Shown: positions 13,848 through 24,757, numbered from the stretch's first letter. The stretch: 64,000 nucleotides of DNA from Sphingobium sp. CR2-8 (GCF_035818615.1 NZ_JAYKZY010000002.1:2501-66500); one strand, 5' to 3'. Numbers and translations are program-made. Notes: generated by a model from the letters alone, not told the origin.

Positions 13848-15919
13848 TATCCCTCCACACCCAACTGCCACAGGATGAAGGCGAATTCTTCGGCCGTCTC
13901 GTGCAGGCTTTCGAACCGGCCCGACTTGCCGCCATGGCCCGCGCCCATATTCGTCTTGAGCAGCAGGATATTATCGTCGGTCTTGGTGGCGCGCAGCTTC
14001 GCTACCCATTTGGCCGGCTCCCAATAGGTCACGCGCGGATCGTTCAGCCCGGCCGTCACCATGAGCGGCGGATAGGCCTGCGCGCTGACATGGCTATAGG
14101 GATCATAGCTGCGGATCGTGTGGAACGCGGCCTCATCCTCGATCGGATTGCCCCATTCGGGCCATTCGCCCGGCGTCAGCGGCAAAGTCTCGTCCAGCAT
14201 GGTGTTGAGCACGTCGACGAACGGTACATGCGCTACAACCGCGCCCCACAGGTCGGGATCGGAGTTGACCACCGCGCCCATCAGCTCGCCGCCCGCCGAT
14301 CCGCCCGAAATGCTGATCCTGCCCTTCGACGTATAGCCGAGGTCGATGAGTCCCTTCGCCACGTCCACGAAATCGGTGAACGTGTTGACCCGCTTGTCCA
14401 GCTTCCCGTCGAGATACCATTGCTGGCCCAGGTCGTCGCCACCGCGAATATGCGCCAGCGCAAAGGCGAAGCCGCGATCCAGCAGCGACAGGCGGCTGGT
14501 GGAGAATCCCGGCTCCATCGCCAGGCCATAGGCGCCATAGCCATAGAGATGCAGCGGCGCGCTGCCGTCGCGGGGGAGATCGGCGGGATAGACGATCGAT
14601 ACCGGGATCTCCGTGCCGTCCCGTGCGGTGATCATCAGACGCTCGGTGGCGTAGCGGCTGGCGTCATAGCCCGATGGGATTTCCTGCATTTTCAGGACGT
14701 CCAACTCGCCGGTCGCCAAATGATAGTCGTAGATGGTGTCGGGCGTGACCATCGATTCATAACCGATGCGCAGCTTCGTCACGTCATATTCGGGATTGTC
14801 GTCCAGGCTCGCGGAATAGCTCGCTTCGGGGAAGGGGATGCGCTTTGGCCTGTGGGTCGCATAATCGCGCAATTCGATCTGGTCCAGGCCGTCCTGCCGC
14901 CCTTCGGTCACGTAGAAGCTCTTGAACAGCGTGAAATCGGTCAGGTAGAAATGATCGTCGGGCGCGATTACTTCATCCCACTGGTCCGGCGCGTCCAGCT
15001 TCGCCTTCACCAGCCGGAAATTGGGATGAACGTCGTTGGTTTTGATATAGAGCGTGCCCTCATGCTCATCGACATCATATTCGCGGCCGGGCTTGCGCGC
15101 CGCCACCCGTAAAGGCGTGGCGGTCGGGTCGTCGGACGGTATCAGCCACGCTTCGCTGGTCACATGGTCCCCGGTCGCAATGACGATCCACTTTTCCGAG
15201 GAGGTAAGGCCGATCGAAACGCGGAACCCCTCGTCATCCTCATGGAACAGTTCGACGTCGCGCGCGACATCCTGCCCCAGCCAGTGCAGCCGCGCATTGT
15301 CGGTCCGCCAATTCTCATTGGCCAGACCGTAGAGCAGCCCCTTGCTGTCTGCGGTCCAGACCAACGAAGACAGCGTGTCGGGAATGACCTCGGGCAATAT
15401 GTCGCCGGTCAGCAGATCCTTGATCCGCGCCTCGAACCGCTCCGACCCGTTGATGTCGATCGCATAGGCCAGATAGCGCCCGTCGGGGCTGACCGACATC
15501 GCGCCCAGCCGGAAATACGCATGGCCCTCCGCCAGCGCCGGTTCGTCCAGGATCAGTTGGTCCTCACCGCCTGCAACGGGACGCCGAAACCATTTGCGAT
15601 ATTGCGCCCCGGTTTCGAATGCGCGCCAATAGACATAGTCGCCGTCCTTCTGCGGGACCGACTGGTCGTCTTCCTTGATCCGCCCTTTCATCTCGGCAAA
15701 CAGTGTGTCGAGCAAAGGCTTGTGCGGCGCCATCGCGCCTTCGAACCAGCTATTCTCCGCCTCCAGATAGGCCAGCACGTCCTTGTCCTTCACGTCCGGA
15801 TATCCCGGATCGCGCAGCCATGCCCAGGGATCGTCCACGGTGACGCCATGATGCGTGAAACTATGCGAACGGCGCTCGGCGATGGGGGGCAGGGAAGGGG
15901 GCTGCGTTTGATCGGTCAT
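13847..15919 (-). CDS. ptrB: Oligopeptidase B-like S9 peptidase
   Basis: 690 aa, no signal peptide, so cytoplasmic. The N-terminal beta-propeller (about 75-400) is followed by an alpha/beta-hydrolase domain with nucleophile elbow SGGSAGGELMG, Asp in NDPRVTYWEP and His in GAGHGGKSGR. Length and the motifs YGYGAYG and HIRGG match protease II (oligopeptidase B), which cleaves after basic residues in short peptides. Acidic residues that select Arg/Lys were not checked individually. First gene of a two-gene unit with the thioesterase. Confidence 0.92.
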   Translation of the reverse strand: MTDQTQPPSLPPIAERRSHSFTHHGVTVDDPWAWLRDPGYPDVKDKDVLAYLEAENSWFEGAMAPHKPLLDTLFAEMKGRIKEDDQSVPQKDGDYVYWRAFETGAQYRKWFRRPVAGGEDQLILDEPALAEGHAYFRLGAMSVSPDGRYLAYAIDINGSERFEARIKDLLTGDILPEVIPDTLSSLVWTADSKGLLYGLANENWRTDNARLHWLGQDVARDVELFHEDDEGFRVSIGLTSSEKWIVIATGDHVTSEAWLIPSDDPTATPLRVAARKPGREYDVDEHEGTLYIKTNDVHPNFRLVKAKLDAPDQWDEVIAPDDHFYLTDFTLFKSFYVTEGRQDGLDQIELRDYATHRPKRIPFPEASYSASLDDNPEYDVTKLRIGYESMVTPDTIYDYHLATGELDVLKMQEIPSGYDASRYATERLMITARDGTEIPVSIVYPADLPRDGSAPLHLYGYGAYGLAMEPGFSTSRLSLLDRGFAFALAHIRGGDDLGQQWYLDGKLDKRVNTFTDFVDVAKGLIDLGYTSKGRISISGGSAGGELMGAVVNSDPDLWGAVVAHVPFVDVLNTMLDETLPLTPGEWPEWGNPIEDEAAFHTIRSYDPYSHVSAQAYPPLMVTAGLNDPRVTYWEPAKWVAKLRATKTDDNILLLKTNMGAGHGGKSGRFESLHETAEEFAFILWQLGVEG

Positions 15920-16031
15920 TAACTATCCATGGTCCAGACGGGGTCATGCGCTGGAATAAGCGCGCTCATCCCTCTATGTTGTCGGCATGATGGCCGATGC
16001 AAGAGGCCCGACATGATCCAAGGGAATAGTG

Positions 16032-17813
16032 ATGTCCAGTTATGAAGACCGCCTGAAGGCCCTGCGCGCGCAATTGGTGCGCCAGACGCTGGACGGTTTC
16101 GTGGTGCCGCTGACCGACGAGCATATGAGCGAATATGTCGGCGCATACGCGCAGCGGCTCGCCTGGCTAACCGGCTTTCAGGGGTCGGCGGGCAGCGCGG
16201 TTGTGCTGCCGCAGGAAGCCGCGATCTTCGTGGACGGCCGCTACACGCTCCAGGTGCGCGAGCAGGTGGACGGCGCCCATTGGCAGTATGAAAGCGTGCC
16301 GCAGACATCGATCGCCGCCTGGCTGAAGGATCATGCGGGGCAGGGCGCACGGATCGGCTACGACCCCTGGCTCCACACCCGCGCCTGGGTGAGCCAGGCG
16401 ACGCAGGCGCTGGCGGCGAAGGGCGCGGAACTGGTGGCGGTGGATACCAACCCGGTCGACGCGATCTGGCCCGATCGCCCCGCGCGCAGCGCCGCCAAGC
16501 TGGTGGTGCATGATGATCGCTTCGCGGGTCAGTCGGCGGCGGAAAAACGCGCCGCCATGGCCGACTGGCTAACGGAGAAAAAGGCCGACGCGGTGGTCCT
16601 GTCGGCGCTCGATTCGATCGCCTGGACCTTCAATATTCGCGGAAAGGATGTGGACCGCACGCCCGTCGCGCTCGCTTATGCCATCGTCCATGCCGACGCG
16701 ACCGCCGACCTATATGTCGCGCCGGAGAAGATGGACGAGGCCGTCGTCCAGCATCTGGGCAATGCGGTGCGCGTGCATGATCGTGCAGCCTTCGCCGCCG
16801 CGCTGGAGGATTTTTCGGGCAAGACCGTGGTCGCCGATCCCGAACGCGCCGTCGCCGCCATCTTCAACGGTCTGGACGCGGGCGGCGCGACCATCCTGTC
16901 GCTGCGCGATCCCGCCGTCCTGCCCAAGGCGATCAAGAACCCCACCGAAATCGCCGGGCACAAGGCGGCGCAGGCGCGCGACGGCGCGGCGCTCAGCCGC
17001 TTCCTGCACTGGGTCGCGGTCCAAGCGCCCAAGGGCGGCCTGACCGAACTGTCCGCCTCCGACCGGCTGGAGGCGTTTCGCAAGGACACCGGCCTGCTCG
17101 AAGACTTGTCCTTCGACACGATCAGTGGCGCTGGGCCGAACGGCGCCGTCGTTCATTACCGTGCCGAGGAAAAGACCAACCGTCCGATCGAACGGAACAG
17201 CCTCTATCTGGTTGATTCGGGCGGCCAGTATCGCGACGGCACCACCGACGTCACCCGCACGCTGGCGATCGGCACGCCGACCCCGGAAATGCGCCGCCGT
17301 TTCACCCTGGTGCTCAAAGGGCATATCGCGCTGGCGCGCGCCGTCTTCCCGAAGGGCACCCGCGGCGGCCAGCTCGACATATTGGCGCGTCAGTATCTTT
17401 GGGCCGAGGGGCTGGATTACGCCCATGGCACCGGCCATGGCGTCGGCAGCTTCCTGTCGGTGCATGAAGGGCCGCAGCGGATCGCGACTTTCGGCGGCGG
17501 GGACGAACCGCTGGCGGCGGGCATGATCCTTTCGAACGAACCGGGTTATTACAAGACCGGCGAATATGGCATCCGTATCGAAAATCTGGTGCTGGTCGAG
17601 GATCGCGCGGTCCCCGGCGCGGAAAAGGATATGCTGGGGTTCCAGACGCTGACCTTCGCCCCCATCGATCGCACGCTGATTGTCACCGACCTGCTCGGCG
17701 TTGAAGAGCGCGACTGGGTCGACGCCTATCATGAATTGGTGCTGAAACTGGTCGGTCCGCAGCTGGACGGCGATGCCCTCGCCTGGCTCCAGGCGGCCTG
17801 CGCGCCGCTTTAA
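16032..17813 (+). CDS. Aminopeptidase P family (Xaa-Pro aminopeptidase), M24B
   Basis: 593 aa, the long three-domain form. N-terminal creatinase-like domains (about 1-300) precede a pita-bread catalytic domain. Metal ligands are recognisable in LVDSGGQYRDGTTDVTRT (two Asp), GTGHGVGSFLSVHEGP (His) and the later NEPGYYKTGEYGIRIEN (Glu, Glu). It removes an N-terminal residue preceding proline, using two metal ions, in the cytoplasm. ATG 16032 is preferred over GTG 16029, which is directly in front. It is divergent from oligopeptidase B. Confidence 0.93.
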   Translation: MSSYEDRLKALRAQLVRQTLDGFVVPLTDEHMSEYVGAYAQRLAWLTGFQGSAGSAVVLPQEAAIFVDGRYTLQVREQVDGAHWQYESVPQTSIAAWLKDHAGQGARIGYDPWLHTRAWVSQATQALAAKGAELVAVDTNPVDAIWPDRPARSAAKLVVHDDRFAGQSAAEKRAAMADWLTEKKADAVVLSALDSIAWTFNIRGKDVDRTPVALAYAIVHADATADLYVAPEKMDEAVVQHLGNAVRVHDRAAFAAALEDFSGKTVVADPERAVAAIFNGLDAGGATILSLRDPAVLPKAIKNPTEIAGHKAAQARDGAALSRFLHWVAVQAPKGGLTELSASDRLEAFRKDTGLLEDLSFDTISGAGPNGAVVHYRAEEKTNRPIERNSLYLVDSGGQYRDGTTDVTRTLAIGTPTPEMRRRFTLVLKGHIALARAVFPKGTRGGQLDILARQYLWAEGLDYAHGTGHGVGSFLSVHEGPQRIATFGGGDEPLAAGMILSNEPGYYKTGEYGIRIENLVLVEDRAVPGAEKDMLGFQTLTFAPIDRTLIVTDLLGVEERDWVDAYHELVLKLVGPQLDGDALAWLQAACAPL

Positions 17814-17956
17814 CCCTCGTCGTTCGGCTCATCGGCGGGAGGGGGCGGCGGCGCGCCCTCCCGCGTCGCTTCCCGGCTCTGCGCCTTGCGCCGACGCAGA
17901 TTGTCGCGCAGCGCCTGCGCCAGCCGTGTCTTTTTCTCGTCCTGCGTTTCAGCCAT
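17810..17956 (-). CDS. Small basic/proline-tailed protein, unknown
   Basis: 48 aa: a charged helix (ETQDEKKTRLAQALRDNLRRRKAQSR) followed by a short proline run (APPPPPADEP). It is convergent with and overlaps the aminopeptidase stop by four bases. The ALRDNLRRRKAQ pattern resembles short conserved proteins I associate with sphingomonads (from memory, unverified). Function unknown. No clear alternative frame is coding here. Confidence 0.55.
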   Translation of the reverse strand: MAETQDEKKTRLAQALRDNLRRRKAQSREATREGAPPPPPADEPNDEG

Positions 17957-18072
17957 GGCGTGGGCTTAAGCAAAATGCGCCGTCGGCCGCAACCCGCCTT
18001 GACATCGGCCCGGGGGGCGGCCATAGGCCCGGCCTCCGAAGCGCGAACAGCGCCTCGGGACAGAAATAGAGT

Positions 18073-18147
<75 letters not shown>

Positions 18148-18170
18148 TTTCTCCCCCGAACATCCCAAAG

Positions 18171-18440
18171 TCATAACATCGCCCAGGCGGCTAGCGCCAT
18201 CGCCTGCCCGGCGACGATCAGCCACAGCAGGGTCGAGAAGGGCTGCTTGCGCGTCTTGTGCCGAAAGACATGGCGGCCGACCAATGCCCCCGCCGTGCCG
18301 CCCACCAGCGCCCACAGAAGCAGCGTTCGTTCGGCAACGCGCCGCGCACCTGTTCGCGCACGCCGCTTGTCCGTCCCGAACAGGGCGAAGGCGATCAGGT
18401 TCGCCAGCAGCAGGGCCAAGCCCAGGGATAGCATCCACAT
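18171..18440 (-). CDS. DUF1294 membrane protein
   Basis: 89 aa from ATG 18440. Two to three transmembrane helices with the family signature FGTDKRRARTGARRVAERTLLLWALVGG (written here in pieces FGTDKRRAR and VAERTLLL) and a basic FRHKTRKQPF loop. DUF1294 proteins are small inner-membrane proteins of unknown function. The frame is open upstream to 18608 but that part overlaps the TonB receptor. The gene starts 13 bases after the receptor stop, so both are probably on one message. Confidence 0.8.
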   Translation of the reverse strand: MWMLSLGLALLLANLIAFALFGTDKRRARTGARRVAERTLLLWALVGGTAGALVGRHVFRHKTRKQPFSTLLWLIVAGQAMALAAWAML

Positions 18441-18453
18441 CGCCCGGATCGCG

Positions 18454-20484
18454 TCAGCCTGTGAAGCTGACACCGATCCACAGGGTGCGTGGCGTGCCCA
18501 GGTCCATAGACCCACCCGCATTGCGGGTGACGACCCGTTCATCGAATAGGTTCTCGCCGCGCGCCACCAGGCTGACGCCATGGCCGACCGGCAGACGCGC
18601 GATCGCATCCAGTGTCAGCGCGTCGGGCAGGATGTCGCTTTGGAGGTCGTCCTCGAACTGCCGGGCGACGTAGCGCAGCGTGGTCGACAACGATGGCCCC
18701 TGCGCCGGGCTGTAGGCGATCGTCGCGCTGGCCGCATGGCGCGGACTTTGCGCGGGCGTAAGGCCGTCGAATGCCGCGCTGGGCGCGTGGACGCTGCTGT
18801 GGCTATAGGCATAGGATGCCGACAGGCGGATATCGCCCAGCGCCGCCGCCGCAGTCAATTCGATGCCCTTGGCGACGATGCGATCGACATTCCGGCGCTG
18901 GCGTATGTTGGTCGCGATTGTGACATTGGCGATGGCGTTGTCCAGCCGGTTGTAGAAAGCGGTGGCGGACAGGGTGACGCCCGACAGCGGCGTCAGGTCG
19001 ATGCCGGCCTCCGCCCCCTTCAGTTTCTCCGGATTCAGTGCGGCATTGGCCTGCGTCGTGATCGGAAAGACCACGAACGGCCGGTAAAGTTCATTGAGCG
19101 TCGGCAGGCGAAAGCCGCTATAGGCCGCCGTGCGCAGCGCGATCGCGTCGTTCGCGCGATAGAGCGCCCCGATCCGGCCCGACATGGCCCAGTCCGATCG
19201 GTTAGCAAAGTCGCCGCCCGTCGTCGCGCCGCTGGTCGCGCTGACCTGACGATAGAAGCCTTGGCGGATCGACCAGCGATCCCCCCGTACGCCGCCGGTC
19301 AGCACCAGCTTGCCCCCAAGACCTTCCGGCGTCCAGTCATCCTCGGCAAAGACGCCTGTGGCCCACTGGTTGCCGCCCGCGTGGCGCAGGAAGGTGCGCG
19401 GATTGCCCGCGACATTGGCGTTATAGGCGTCCTCATACAGGTCGCCAGTGGCGAAGCGGCTATCGATGCCCAGTCGCAGCACATGGTCCGGGCCGACCGG
19501 CGGGCGGATCTCGATCTTGCCGCCGATGCCCGTCGATGGCGTGTTGCGCTGGTCCAGCGATTTGCGAAAAGGCGCGCTGGACGCAATCACGATGTTGGAA
19601 AAGTTGCGCGCCTGGATATAGGCCAGCGCATCGACCTGCCACGATCCGCGGTGGATATAGCGGACGCTGGCGTCCTGCCCCTGGCTCATACTGTCCGCGC
19701 CTGCAAAGCGCAGCGTACGATGATCCTCGAACAGGGTCGCGCGAAACTGGAGTTCGGATATGGCGGACAGCGGCGCGACCGCGCGGATATTGGTCGACCA
19801 GCCATTATAGGCGGCTGGCACGGTGGCGGCGACGCGCTGATCCCGGGGCGTGGTCTGAAAACCGTCACCCCGGTCCCACCGCCCCGATAGCGAGACATAA
19901 CCGCCGCCCAGATCCCGGGTCAGGCCTGCGGACATTTCCGTCGCATCGCGGCTGCCATAGAAAGCGCTGGCGGAAAAGTTGGGCAACTGGTCGCGCGTCG
20001 CGCTGGCCAGTTCGATCGCTCCGGCGACCGCCCCCGCGCCGAACGCGCCAATGCCACCACCACGCGTTACGCGCATGACGGAAAGCCGGTCGGACACCAG
20101 CGCGCTGAAAGGGATATAGCCGAAGAAGGGGTCCGCCACCGGCACCCCGTCCAGCAGGACCAGCGTACGGCTGGACGCATTGCCGCCCAGCGCGCGCAAG
20201 GTTGCGCCCTGGTTGGAGGGATTGGACGATCGGCTGTCGGACCGGCGAAACTGCTGGAATCCAGCGACATCGCCCAGCGCGCTTTCGATGCGGCCCGACG
20301 CACTGTCGAGCAGCCGCTGCCGGTCGATCACCACCGACCCATAAGCGGGCGTTCCGGGCGGCAGGGGCAGCCCCGTCCCCGTGACGACGATCTGTGCGGC
20401 GTCAACTCGGGATGGCTCAGGCGACTGCGCCAACGCAACGGCAGGCGAAAACATTATGAGCGCAGGCAGAACAGTTATTTTCAC
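18454..20484 (-). CDS. TonB-dependent outer-membrane receptor
   Basis: 676 aa from GTG 20484, preceded by AAGGGG. Signal peptide (residues 1-20, ends VALAQ), a plug domain with VVTGTGLP as TonB-box-like start, TLVLLDGVPVADPFFGYIP and RGGGIGAFGAGAVAGAIEL, then a 22-strand barrel ending in ...LWIGVSFTG with C-terminal aromatic. Such receptors import siderophores, vitamins or carbohydrates using energy from TonB; the substrate is not deducible. No FecI/FecR partner nearby. The open frame begins at 20520, so the start is uncertain by 12 codons. Confidence 0.87.
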   Translation of the reverse strand: MKITVLPALIMFSPAVALAQSPEPSRVDAAQIVVTGTGLPLPPGTPAYGSVVIDRQRLLDSASGRIESALGDVAGFQQFRRSDSRSSNPSNQGATLRALGGNASSRTLVLLDGVPVADPFFGYIPFSALVSDRLSVMRVTRGGGIGAFGAGAVAGAIELASATRDQLPNFSASAFYGSRDATEMSAGLTRDLGGGYVSLSGRWDRGDGFQTTPRDQRVAATVPAAYNGWSTNIRAVAPLSAISELQFRATLFEDHRTLRFAGADSMSQGQDASVRYIHRGSWQVDALAYIQARNFSNIVIASSAPFRKSLDQRNTPSTGIGGKIEIRPPVGPDHVLRLGIDSRFATGDLYEDAYNANVAGNPRTFLRHAGGNQWATGVFAEDDWTPEGLGGKLVLTGGVRGDRWSIRQGFYRQVSATSGATTGGDFANRSDWAMSGRIGALYRANDAIALRTAAYSGFRLPTLNELYRPFVVFPITTQANAALNPEKLKGAEAGIDLTPLSGVTLSATAFYNRLDNAIANVTIATNIRQRRNVDRIVAKGIELTAAAALGDIRLSASYAYSHSSVHAPSAAFDGLTPAQSPRHAASATIAYSPAQGPSLSTTLRYVARQFEDDLQSDILPDALTLDAIARLPVGHGVSLVARGENLFDERVVTRNAGGSMDLGTPRTLWIGVSFTG

Positions 20485-20577
20485 GGCGACCCCTTCATCG
20501 CCTCTGTCCCCATTTCCCAAGGCTTTGGCAAACGGAAACGATCTGCATCCGTCCGTCGGAAGGAGGGGGCGACGCCG

Positions 20578-22773
20578 TTACGCCGCCTGCGTCTCCAGCA
20601 GTTTGTCGATCGTCAGGGGATAGTTGCGCAGGCGGATGCCGGTCGCATTATAGATCGCGTTGGCGATCGCCGCGCCCGCGCCGCATATCCCCAGTTCGCC
20701 CACGCCCTTGGCCTTCATCGGCGAACTCTTGTCGTCCAGTTCCTCAATGAACAGCACATCCTGTTCGGGAATGTCGGCATGCACCGGCACCATATATTCG
20801 GCCATGTCGTGATTGACGAAGAAGCCGAAGCGGGTGTCAACGTCCAGCGCCTCCATCAATGCCGCGCCCACGCCCATGGTCATCGCCCCGATCACCTGAC
20901 TGCGCGCGGATTTGGGGTTCAGGATACGCCCGGCGGCAAAGGCGCCGCCCATGCGCCGTACCCGCACTTCGGCGGTATCGATATCGACGCCAACCTCGCA
21001 GAAATGCGCGCCGAAGGTCGCCTGGGCATAGCGCTTATCGAGATCGCCATATTCCATACTGTCTTCGGCCCACACGCCTTCGCGCCCAGCCAGCGCGCCC
21101 AGCGTCTGCGAGTTATTGTCGAACTTCACCAGCCCGTCGTCGAACTGCGCCTTGTCCGCCGGGTAGCCTGCCTTTTCCGCCAGCTTCGTGCGCAAGGCGA
21201 CGGCGGCGGCATAAACGCCCGCCGTCGAACTATTCGCGCCCCATTGCCCGCCCGATCCGGCCGAAGCCGGGAAACGACTGTCGCCCAGCCGCACCACGAC
21301 CTGATCCAGCGTCACGCCCAGCATTTCGGCGGCAGTCTGGCCGATGATGGTATAGCTGCCGGTGCCGATGTCGGTCATGTCGGTTTCGACGATGACCTTG
21401 CCCTGCGCATCGACCCCTATACGCGCGCCCGACTTTGTTATCAGGTTGTTGCGGAAGGCGACGGCCATGCCCATGCCGACCAGCCAGCGCCCGTCCCGGA
21501 CCTGTCCCGGCTTCGTCTGGCGCTTGTCCCATCCAAACCGATCGGCGCCTGCACGCAGGCATTCCACCAGCTTGCGGCTCGAAAAGGGGCGCTGCGGCCC
21601 GGCTTCGGGATCATATTGCACATCGTTGCGGATACGCAGTTCGACCGGATCGACGTTGCAGGCTTCCGCCAGCTCATCCATCGCCACCTCCAGCGCCAGA
21701 AGGCCGACCGCTTCGCCCGGTGCGCGCATGGCATTGCCTTCCGGCAGGTTGAGCGTCACCAGCCGGTGCGCCGTCATCCGATTGGGTCCACGATAGAGCA
21801 GGCGCGTTTGCTGCGCCGCCGTTTCCGGCCCGCCGCCCGGCAGGTCGCCCGACCAGACCTCATGGCCGATCGCATCGATCACGCCATCCTTGTCCGCGCC
21901 GATACGGATGCGCTGGATCGTCGCAGGCCTGTGCGTCGTGTTGTTGGGAATCTGGTGCCGGGCAAGCGCCACCTTGACCGGTCGCCCTACCTGCTTTGCC
22001 CCCAACGCCGCGAGCAGCGCATCGGCGCGCAGGAACAGCTTCGATCCGAACCCGCCGCCGATATAGGGGGACACCAACCGCACATTCTCTTTGGGAATGC
22101 CCAGCGTCTTGGCCACTTCGCCTACGCCCCATGCGATCATCTGGTTGGATGTCCAGAGCGTCAGCTTGTCGCCGTTCCAGGCCGCGGTCGTGGCGTGCGG
22201 CTCCATCATCGCGTGGCTGTGGTCGGGCGTGGTGTAGGTCTGGTCGATCTTCACCGCCGCCTTGGCGAAACCGCCATCGAAATCGCCCGCTGCCGTGTCG
22301 GGGCCGCCACTCTCCGGCTTGACGCCCTTGCCCTGATCGGCCGCCAGACTGAAACGGCCATCTTCGTTGGTATAATCGATCCGCACCAGCTTCGCGGCGT
22401 CCCGCGCATTTTCGAATGTGTCGGCGATGACCAGCGCGACCGCCTGCTCATAATGATCGATCTGCGGCCCGCCCAGCAACGGCGCCGTATTCATCTTGCC
22501 CTTGCCCAGCTTGCCAGCATTGGCGTGGGTGACGATCCCCAACACGCCCGGCGCGGCTTCTGCTGCGCGGAGGTCCATCGCCGCAATCCGCCCCTTGGCG
22601 ATGGCGGACCCGACCATCCAGCCATAGGCGGCATTGGGCGCGGCATCATGGCGTTCATAGGCATAGGGGGCGCTGCCCGTTACCTTGGCGGCGCCGTCGA
22701 TGCGATCATGGGGAATGCCGATCACCCGGCCCTTGTCGATCGGGTTGGTGCCCGCAGCTGTCTCGAACTTCAT
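20578..22773 (-). CDS. paoC: Aldehyde oxidoreductase molybdenum-binding subunit PaoC
   Basis: 731 aa. Large subunit of a xanthine-oxidase-family enzyme that binds molybdenum cofactor (MCD form in E. coli PaoABC). Motifs [26 protein letters not shown] and [10 protein letters not shown] are in place. The C-terminal [12 protein letters not shown] holds Glu693, matching the catalytic glutamate of E. coli PaoC (Glu692). PaoABC oxidises aromatic aldehydes to acids in the periplasm. Last gene of three; its start overlaps the stop of paoB by four bases. Confidence 0.93.
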   Translation of the reverse strand: MKFETAAGTNPIDKGRVIGIPHDRIDGAAKVTGSAPYAYERHDAAPNAAYGWMVGSAIAKGRIAAMDLRAAEAAPGVLGIVTHANAGKLGKGKMNTAPLLGGPQIDHYEQAVALVIADTFENARDAAKLVRIDYTNEDGRFSLAADQGKGVKPESGGPDTAAGDFDGGFAKAAVKIDQTYTTPDHSHAMMEPHATTAAWNGDKLTLWTSNQMIAWGVGEVAKTLGIPKENVRLVSPYIGGGFGSKLFLRADALLAALGAKQVGRPVKVALARHQIPNNTTHRPATIQRIRIGADKDGVIDAIGHEVWSGDLPGGGPETAAQQTRLLYRGPNRMTAHRLVTLNLPEGNAMRAPGEAVGLLALEVAMDELAEACNVDPVELRIRNDVQYDPEAGPQRPFSSRKLVECLRAGADRFGWDKRQTKPGQVRDGRWLVGMGMAVAFRNNLITKSGARIGVDAQGKVIVETDMTDIGTGSYTIIGQTAAEMLGVTLDQVVVRLGDSRFPASAGSGGQWGANSSTAGVYAAAVALRTKLAEKAGYPADKAQFDDGLVKFDNNSQTLGALAGREGVWAEDSMEYGDLDKRYAQATFGAHFCEVGVDIDTAEVRVRRMGGAFAAGRILNPKSARSQVIGAMTMGVGAALMEALDVDTRFGFFVNHDMAEYMVPVHADIPEQDVLFIEELDDKSSPMKAKGVGELGICGAGAAIANAIYNATGIRLRNYPLTIDKLLETQAA

Positions 22774-23726
22774 GCCCGTGCCTCCTGCTGCCGATAGAGC
22801 GACGTCAGCGTCCGTTCGACCAGCATCTTCTTGAAATCATTATGTGGGGTCGTACGCGCGCCCGCCAACGCGGCTTCCGCCACGGCCTTTGCGCCCTGTT
22901 TCGCCGCCGTGTCGGCCGCCTCCACCCGCCAAGGCTTCGCACCGATCCCGCCGAATGCAAAGCGCGCGCTGCCATCCTTGCCGAACACCGCCGCTACGGA
23001 GACCAGCGCGAAGGCATAGGAAGCCCGGTCGCGCACTTTGCGATACACATGCGTGCCACCGATGGGTTTTGGCAGGGTGACGGACGTGATCATCTCGCCC
23101 GGTTTCAGCGCCGTCTCCCGCTGTGGCGTCTCGCCGGGCAGCAGATGGAAATCAGCGATCGGAATGGATCGCGTCACGCCGTTCGCGTCGATAGTGTCCA
23201 CTTCGCTGTCCAGCAGCCGCATCGCCACGGCCATGTCGCTGGGATGCTGGGCGATGCAGGCGTCGCTGACGCCCAATATCGCCAGGCTGCGGCTCATCCC
23301 CTGCATCGCGCCGCAGCCGCTGCCGGGCTTACGCTTGTTGCACGGCATACGGGTGTCGTAGAAATAGGGGCATCGCGTTCGCTGCAACAAATTGCCGCCG
23401 GTCGTCGCCTTGTTGCGCAACTGTCCCGATGCGCCGGCCAGTAGCGCCCGGCTCAGCACCGCATAATCGCGCCGCACATCCTTATCGGCCGCCAGATCGG
23501 TATTGCGCACCAGCGCCCCGATGCGCAGCCCGCCTTCGGGCGTCTTCTCGATCCGGTCCAGGCCCAGATGGTTGACGTCGATGAGATGGGTCGGCGTCTC
23601 GATCTGCAACTTCATAAGGTCGAGTAGATTGGTGCCCCCCGCGATGAAGCGTGCGCCCTGGACGGATGCTGCCGCCTTGGCCGCGGCCTTGATGTCGGAC
23701 GGGCGCTCATACGTGAATGGCCTCAT
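22770..23726 (-). CDS. paoB: Aldehyde oxidoreductase FAD-binding subunit PaoB
   Basis: 318 aa. The FAD-binding motif [14 protein letters not shown] is near residues 27-40. The second FAD segment is [17 protein letters not shown]. The cysteines in RCPYF, MPCNKRK, SGCGAM and DACIAQ match the extra [4Fe-4S]-binding loop of PaoB-type subunits, which most family FAD subunits lack. It passes electrons from the iron-sulfur subunit to FAD. Overlaps paoA and paoC by four bases each (ATGA). Confidence 0.93.
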   Translation of the reverse strand: MRPFTYERPSDIKAAAKAAASVQGARFIAGGTNLLDLMKLQIETPTHLIDVNHLGLDRIEKTPEGGLRIGALVRNTDLAADKDVRRDYAVLSRALLAGASGQLRNKATTGGNLLQRTRCPYFYDTRMPCNKRKPGSGCGAMQGMSRSLAILGVSDACIAQHPSDMAVAMRLLDSEVDTIDANGVTRSIPIADFHLLPGETPQRETALKPGEMITSVTLPKPIGGTHVYRKVRDRASYAFALVSVAAVFGKDGSARFAFGGIGAKPWRVEAADTAAKQGAKAVAEAALAGARTTPHNDFKKMLVERTLTSLYRQQEARA

Positions 23727-24358
23727 GCCTTTGCCTCCCCGGCCACGTCACGCATGGCCGCGATGATGTTGGGATAGGCGGCGCAGCGGCAGATATTGCC
23801 GCTCATCCGCTCGCGCAGTTCGCCGTCGCTCATCGCCACCTTGTCCAAGTCATCCGTCGCATGGCTGGGGATGCCTGCTTCGATCTCCTCCAGCACTGCA
23901 ACGGCCGAACAGATCTGGCCCGGGGTGCAATAGCCGCATTGATAGCCGTCATGCACGATGAAGGCCTTTTGCATGGGATGGAGATTTTCCGGCGTACCCA
24001 ATCCTTCGATTGTCGTCACCTTCTCGCCATCATGCATCAACGCCAAGGTCAGACAGCTGTTGATCCGCCGTCCCTCCACGATCACCGTACAGGCGCCGCA
24101 CTGGCCATGGTCGCACCCTTTTTTCGTGCCGGTCAGGTGCAGATGCTCACGCAGCGCGTCGAGCAGGCTGGTGCGCGGGTCGAGTTGCAGATGCACTTCG
24201 CGTCCGTTGACGGTTAGTTCGACGGGCGTCATGGCATTTCCTTCATTGCGGCCTCGCGGCGCGGCGGCGGCATACTGCGTGGACAATAGGGGGGCGGCTG
24301 CCGCGAGTGCCCCACTGCCCCGCAGGAGGCCACGGCGTGTGAGATGGTCGGACGACAT
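23723..24358 (-). CDS. paoA: Aldehyde oxidoreductase 2Fe-2S subunit PaoA
   Basis: 211 aa. A twin-arginine signal ([14 protein letters not shown], then a hydrophobic stretch to AAAAP) exports the folded trimer to the periplasm. Two [2Fe-2S] clusters follow: plant-ferredoxin type in [12 protein letters not shown] with a further Cys in INSCLTL, and the four-helix type in [12 protein letters not shown] plus ICRCAAYP. First gene of the paoABC operon. Only this subunit carries the Tat signal, as in E. coli. Confidence 0.94.
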   Translation of the reverse strand: MSSDHLTRRGLLRGSGALAAAAPLLSTQYAAAAPRGRNEGNAMTPVELTVNGREVHLQLDPRTSLLDALREHLHLTGTKKGCDHGQCGACTVIVEGRRINSCLTLALMHDGEKVTTIEGLGTPENLHPMQKAFIVHDGYQCGYCTPGQICSAVAVLEEIEAGIPSHATDDLDKVAMSDGELRERMSGNICRCAAYPNIIAAMRDVAGEAKA

Positions 24359-24682
24359 GGCTGGTCCTCATTGTTGGTTGCAAGTCACTACGAAGGGCGG
24401 CGTAAAACGATCCAGCCGCGCCACGGGATCGCGCAATCTAACAGATGGATGCTAGCCGCCAAGCGTCCGTTCACAGGCGCTGATAAAACCCGATTCGTAA
24501 CGTCTATCCCGCCCACATAAGAGCGGCTACGGACTGGCCCGCACCTAAAGCGCAGAAAATCTTGGGTTTTTATGCCCAGACGGGAGAATTTCACTTTTGT
24601 GCAATTCTTCCCTTGCCCCTTTGCAAAAGCGCTGCTAGTTCCCCGCCACCCGCCGAGAGGGACACATCCTCCGGCCGCCAGA
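24359..24682. other. Intergenic, paoA to tRNA-Gly
   Basis: 324 bases without a supported gene. Must hold the paoABC promoter (minus strand) and the tRNA-Gly promoter. A possible tRNA -35 (TTGCCC near 24613) is visible but the -10 is weak. Nothing else stands out. Confidence 0.5.
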
Positions 24683-24757
24683 GCGGGCGTAGCTCAGGGG
24701 TAGAGCACAACCTTGCCAAGGTTGGGGTCGAGGGTTCGAATCCCTTCGCCCGCTCCA
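24683..24757 (+). tRNA. tRNA-Gly (GCC), CCA encoded
   Basis: 75-base cloverleaf: acceptor GCGGGCG/CGCCCGC, D-arm tagctcaggggtagag, anticodon loop ttgccaa (GCC), T-arm gggttcgaatccc, CCA encoded. An accessory region begins immediately downstream, so its 3' end is a candidate attachment site. No second copy of the tRNA 3' end was seen in the window. Confidence 0.96.

Noticed and set aside
13901..15112. 403-aa plus-strand frame opposite oligopeptidase B
   Set aside because: Shadow frame; the minus-strand S9 peptidase has all family motifs.
20779..22797. 672-aa open frame on the plus strand across paoC
   Set aside because: Mirror of the real paoC frame in GC-rich DNA; Arg/His-rich with no recognisable domain.
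24683..24757. tRNA-Gly as proven attachment site of an integrative element
   Set aside because: No duplicate of the tRNA 3' end and no integrase were seen in the window, so this stays a possibility only.
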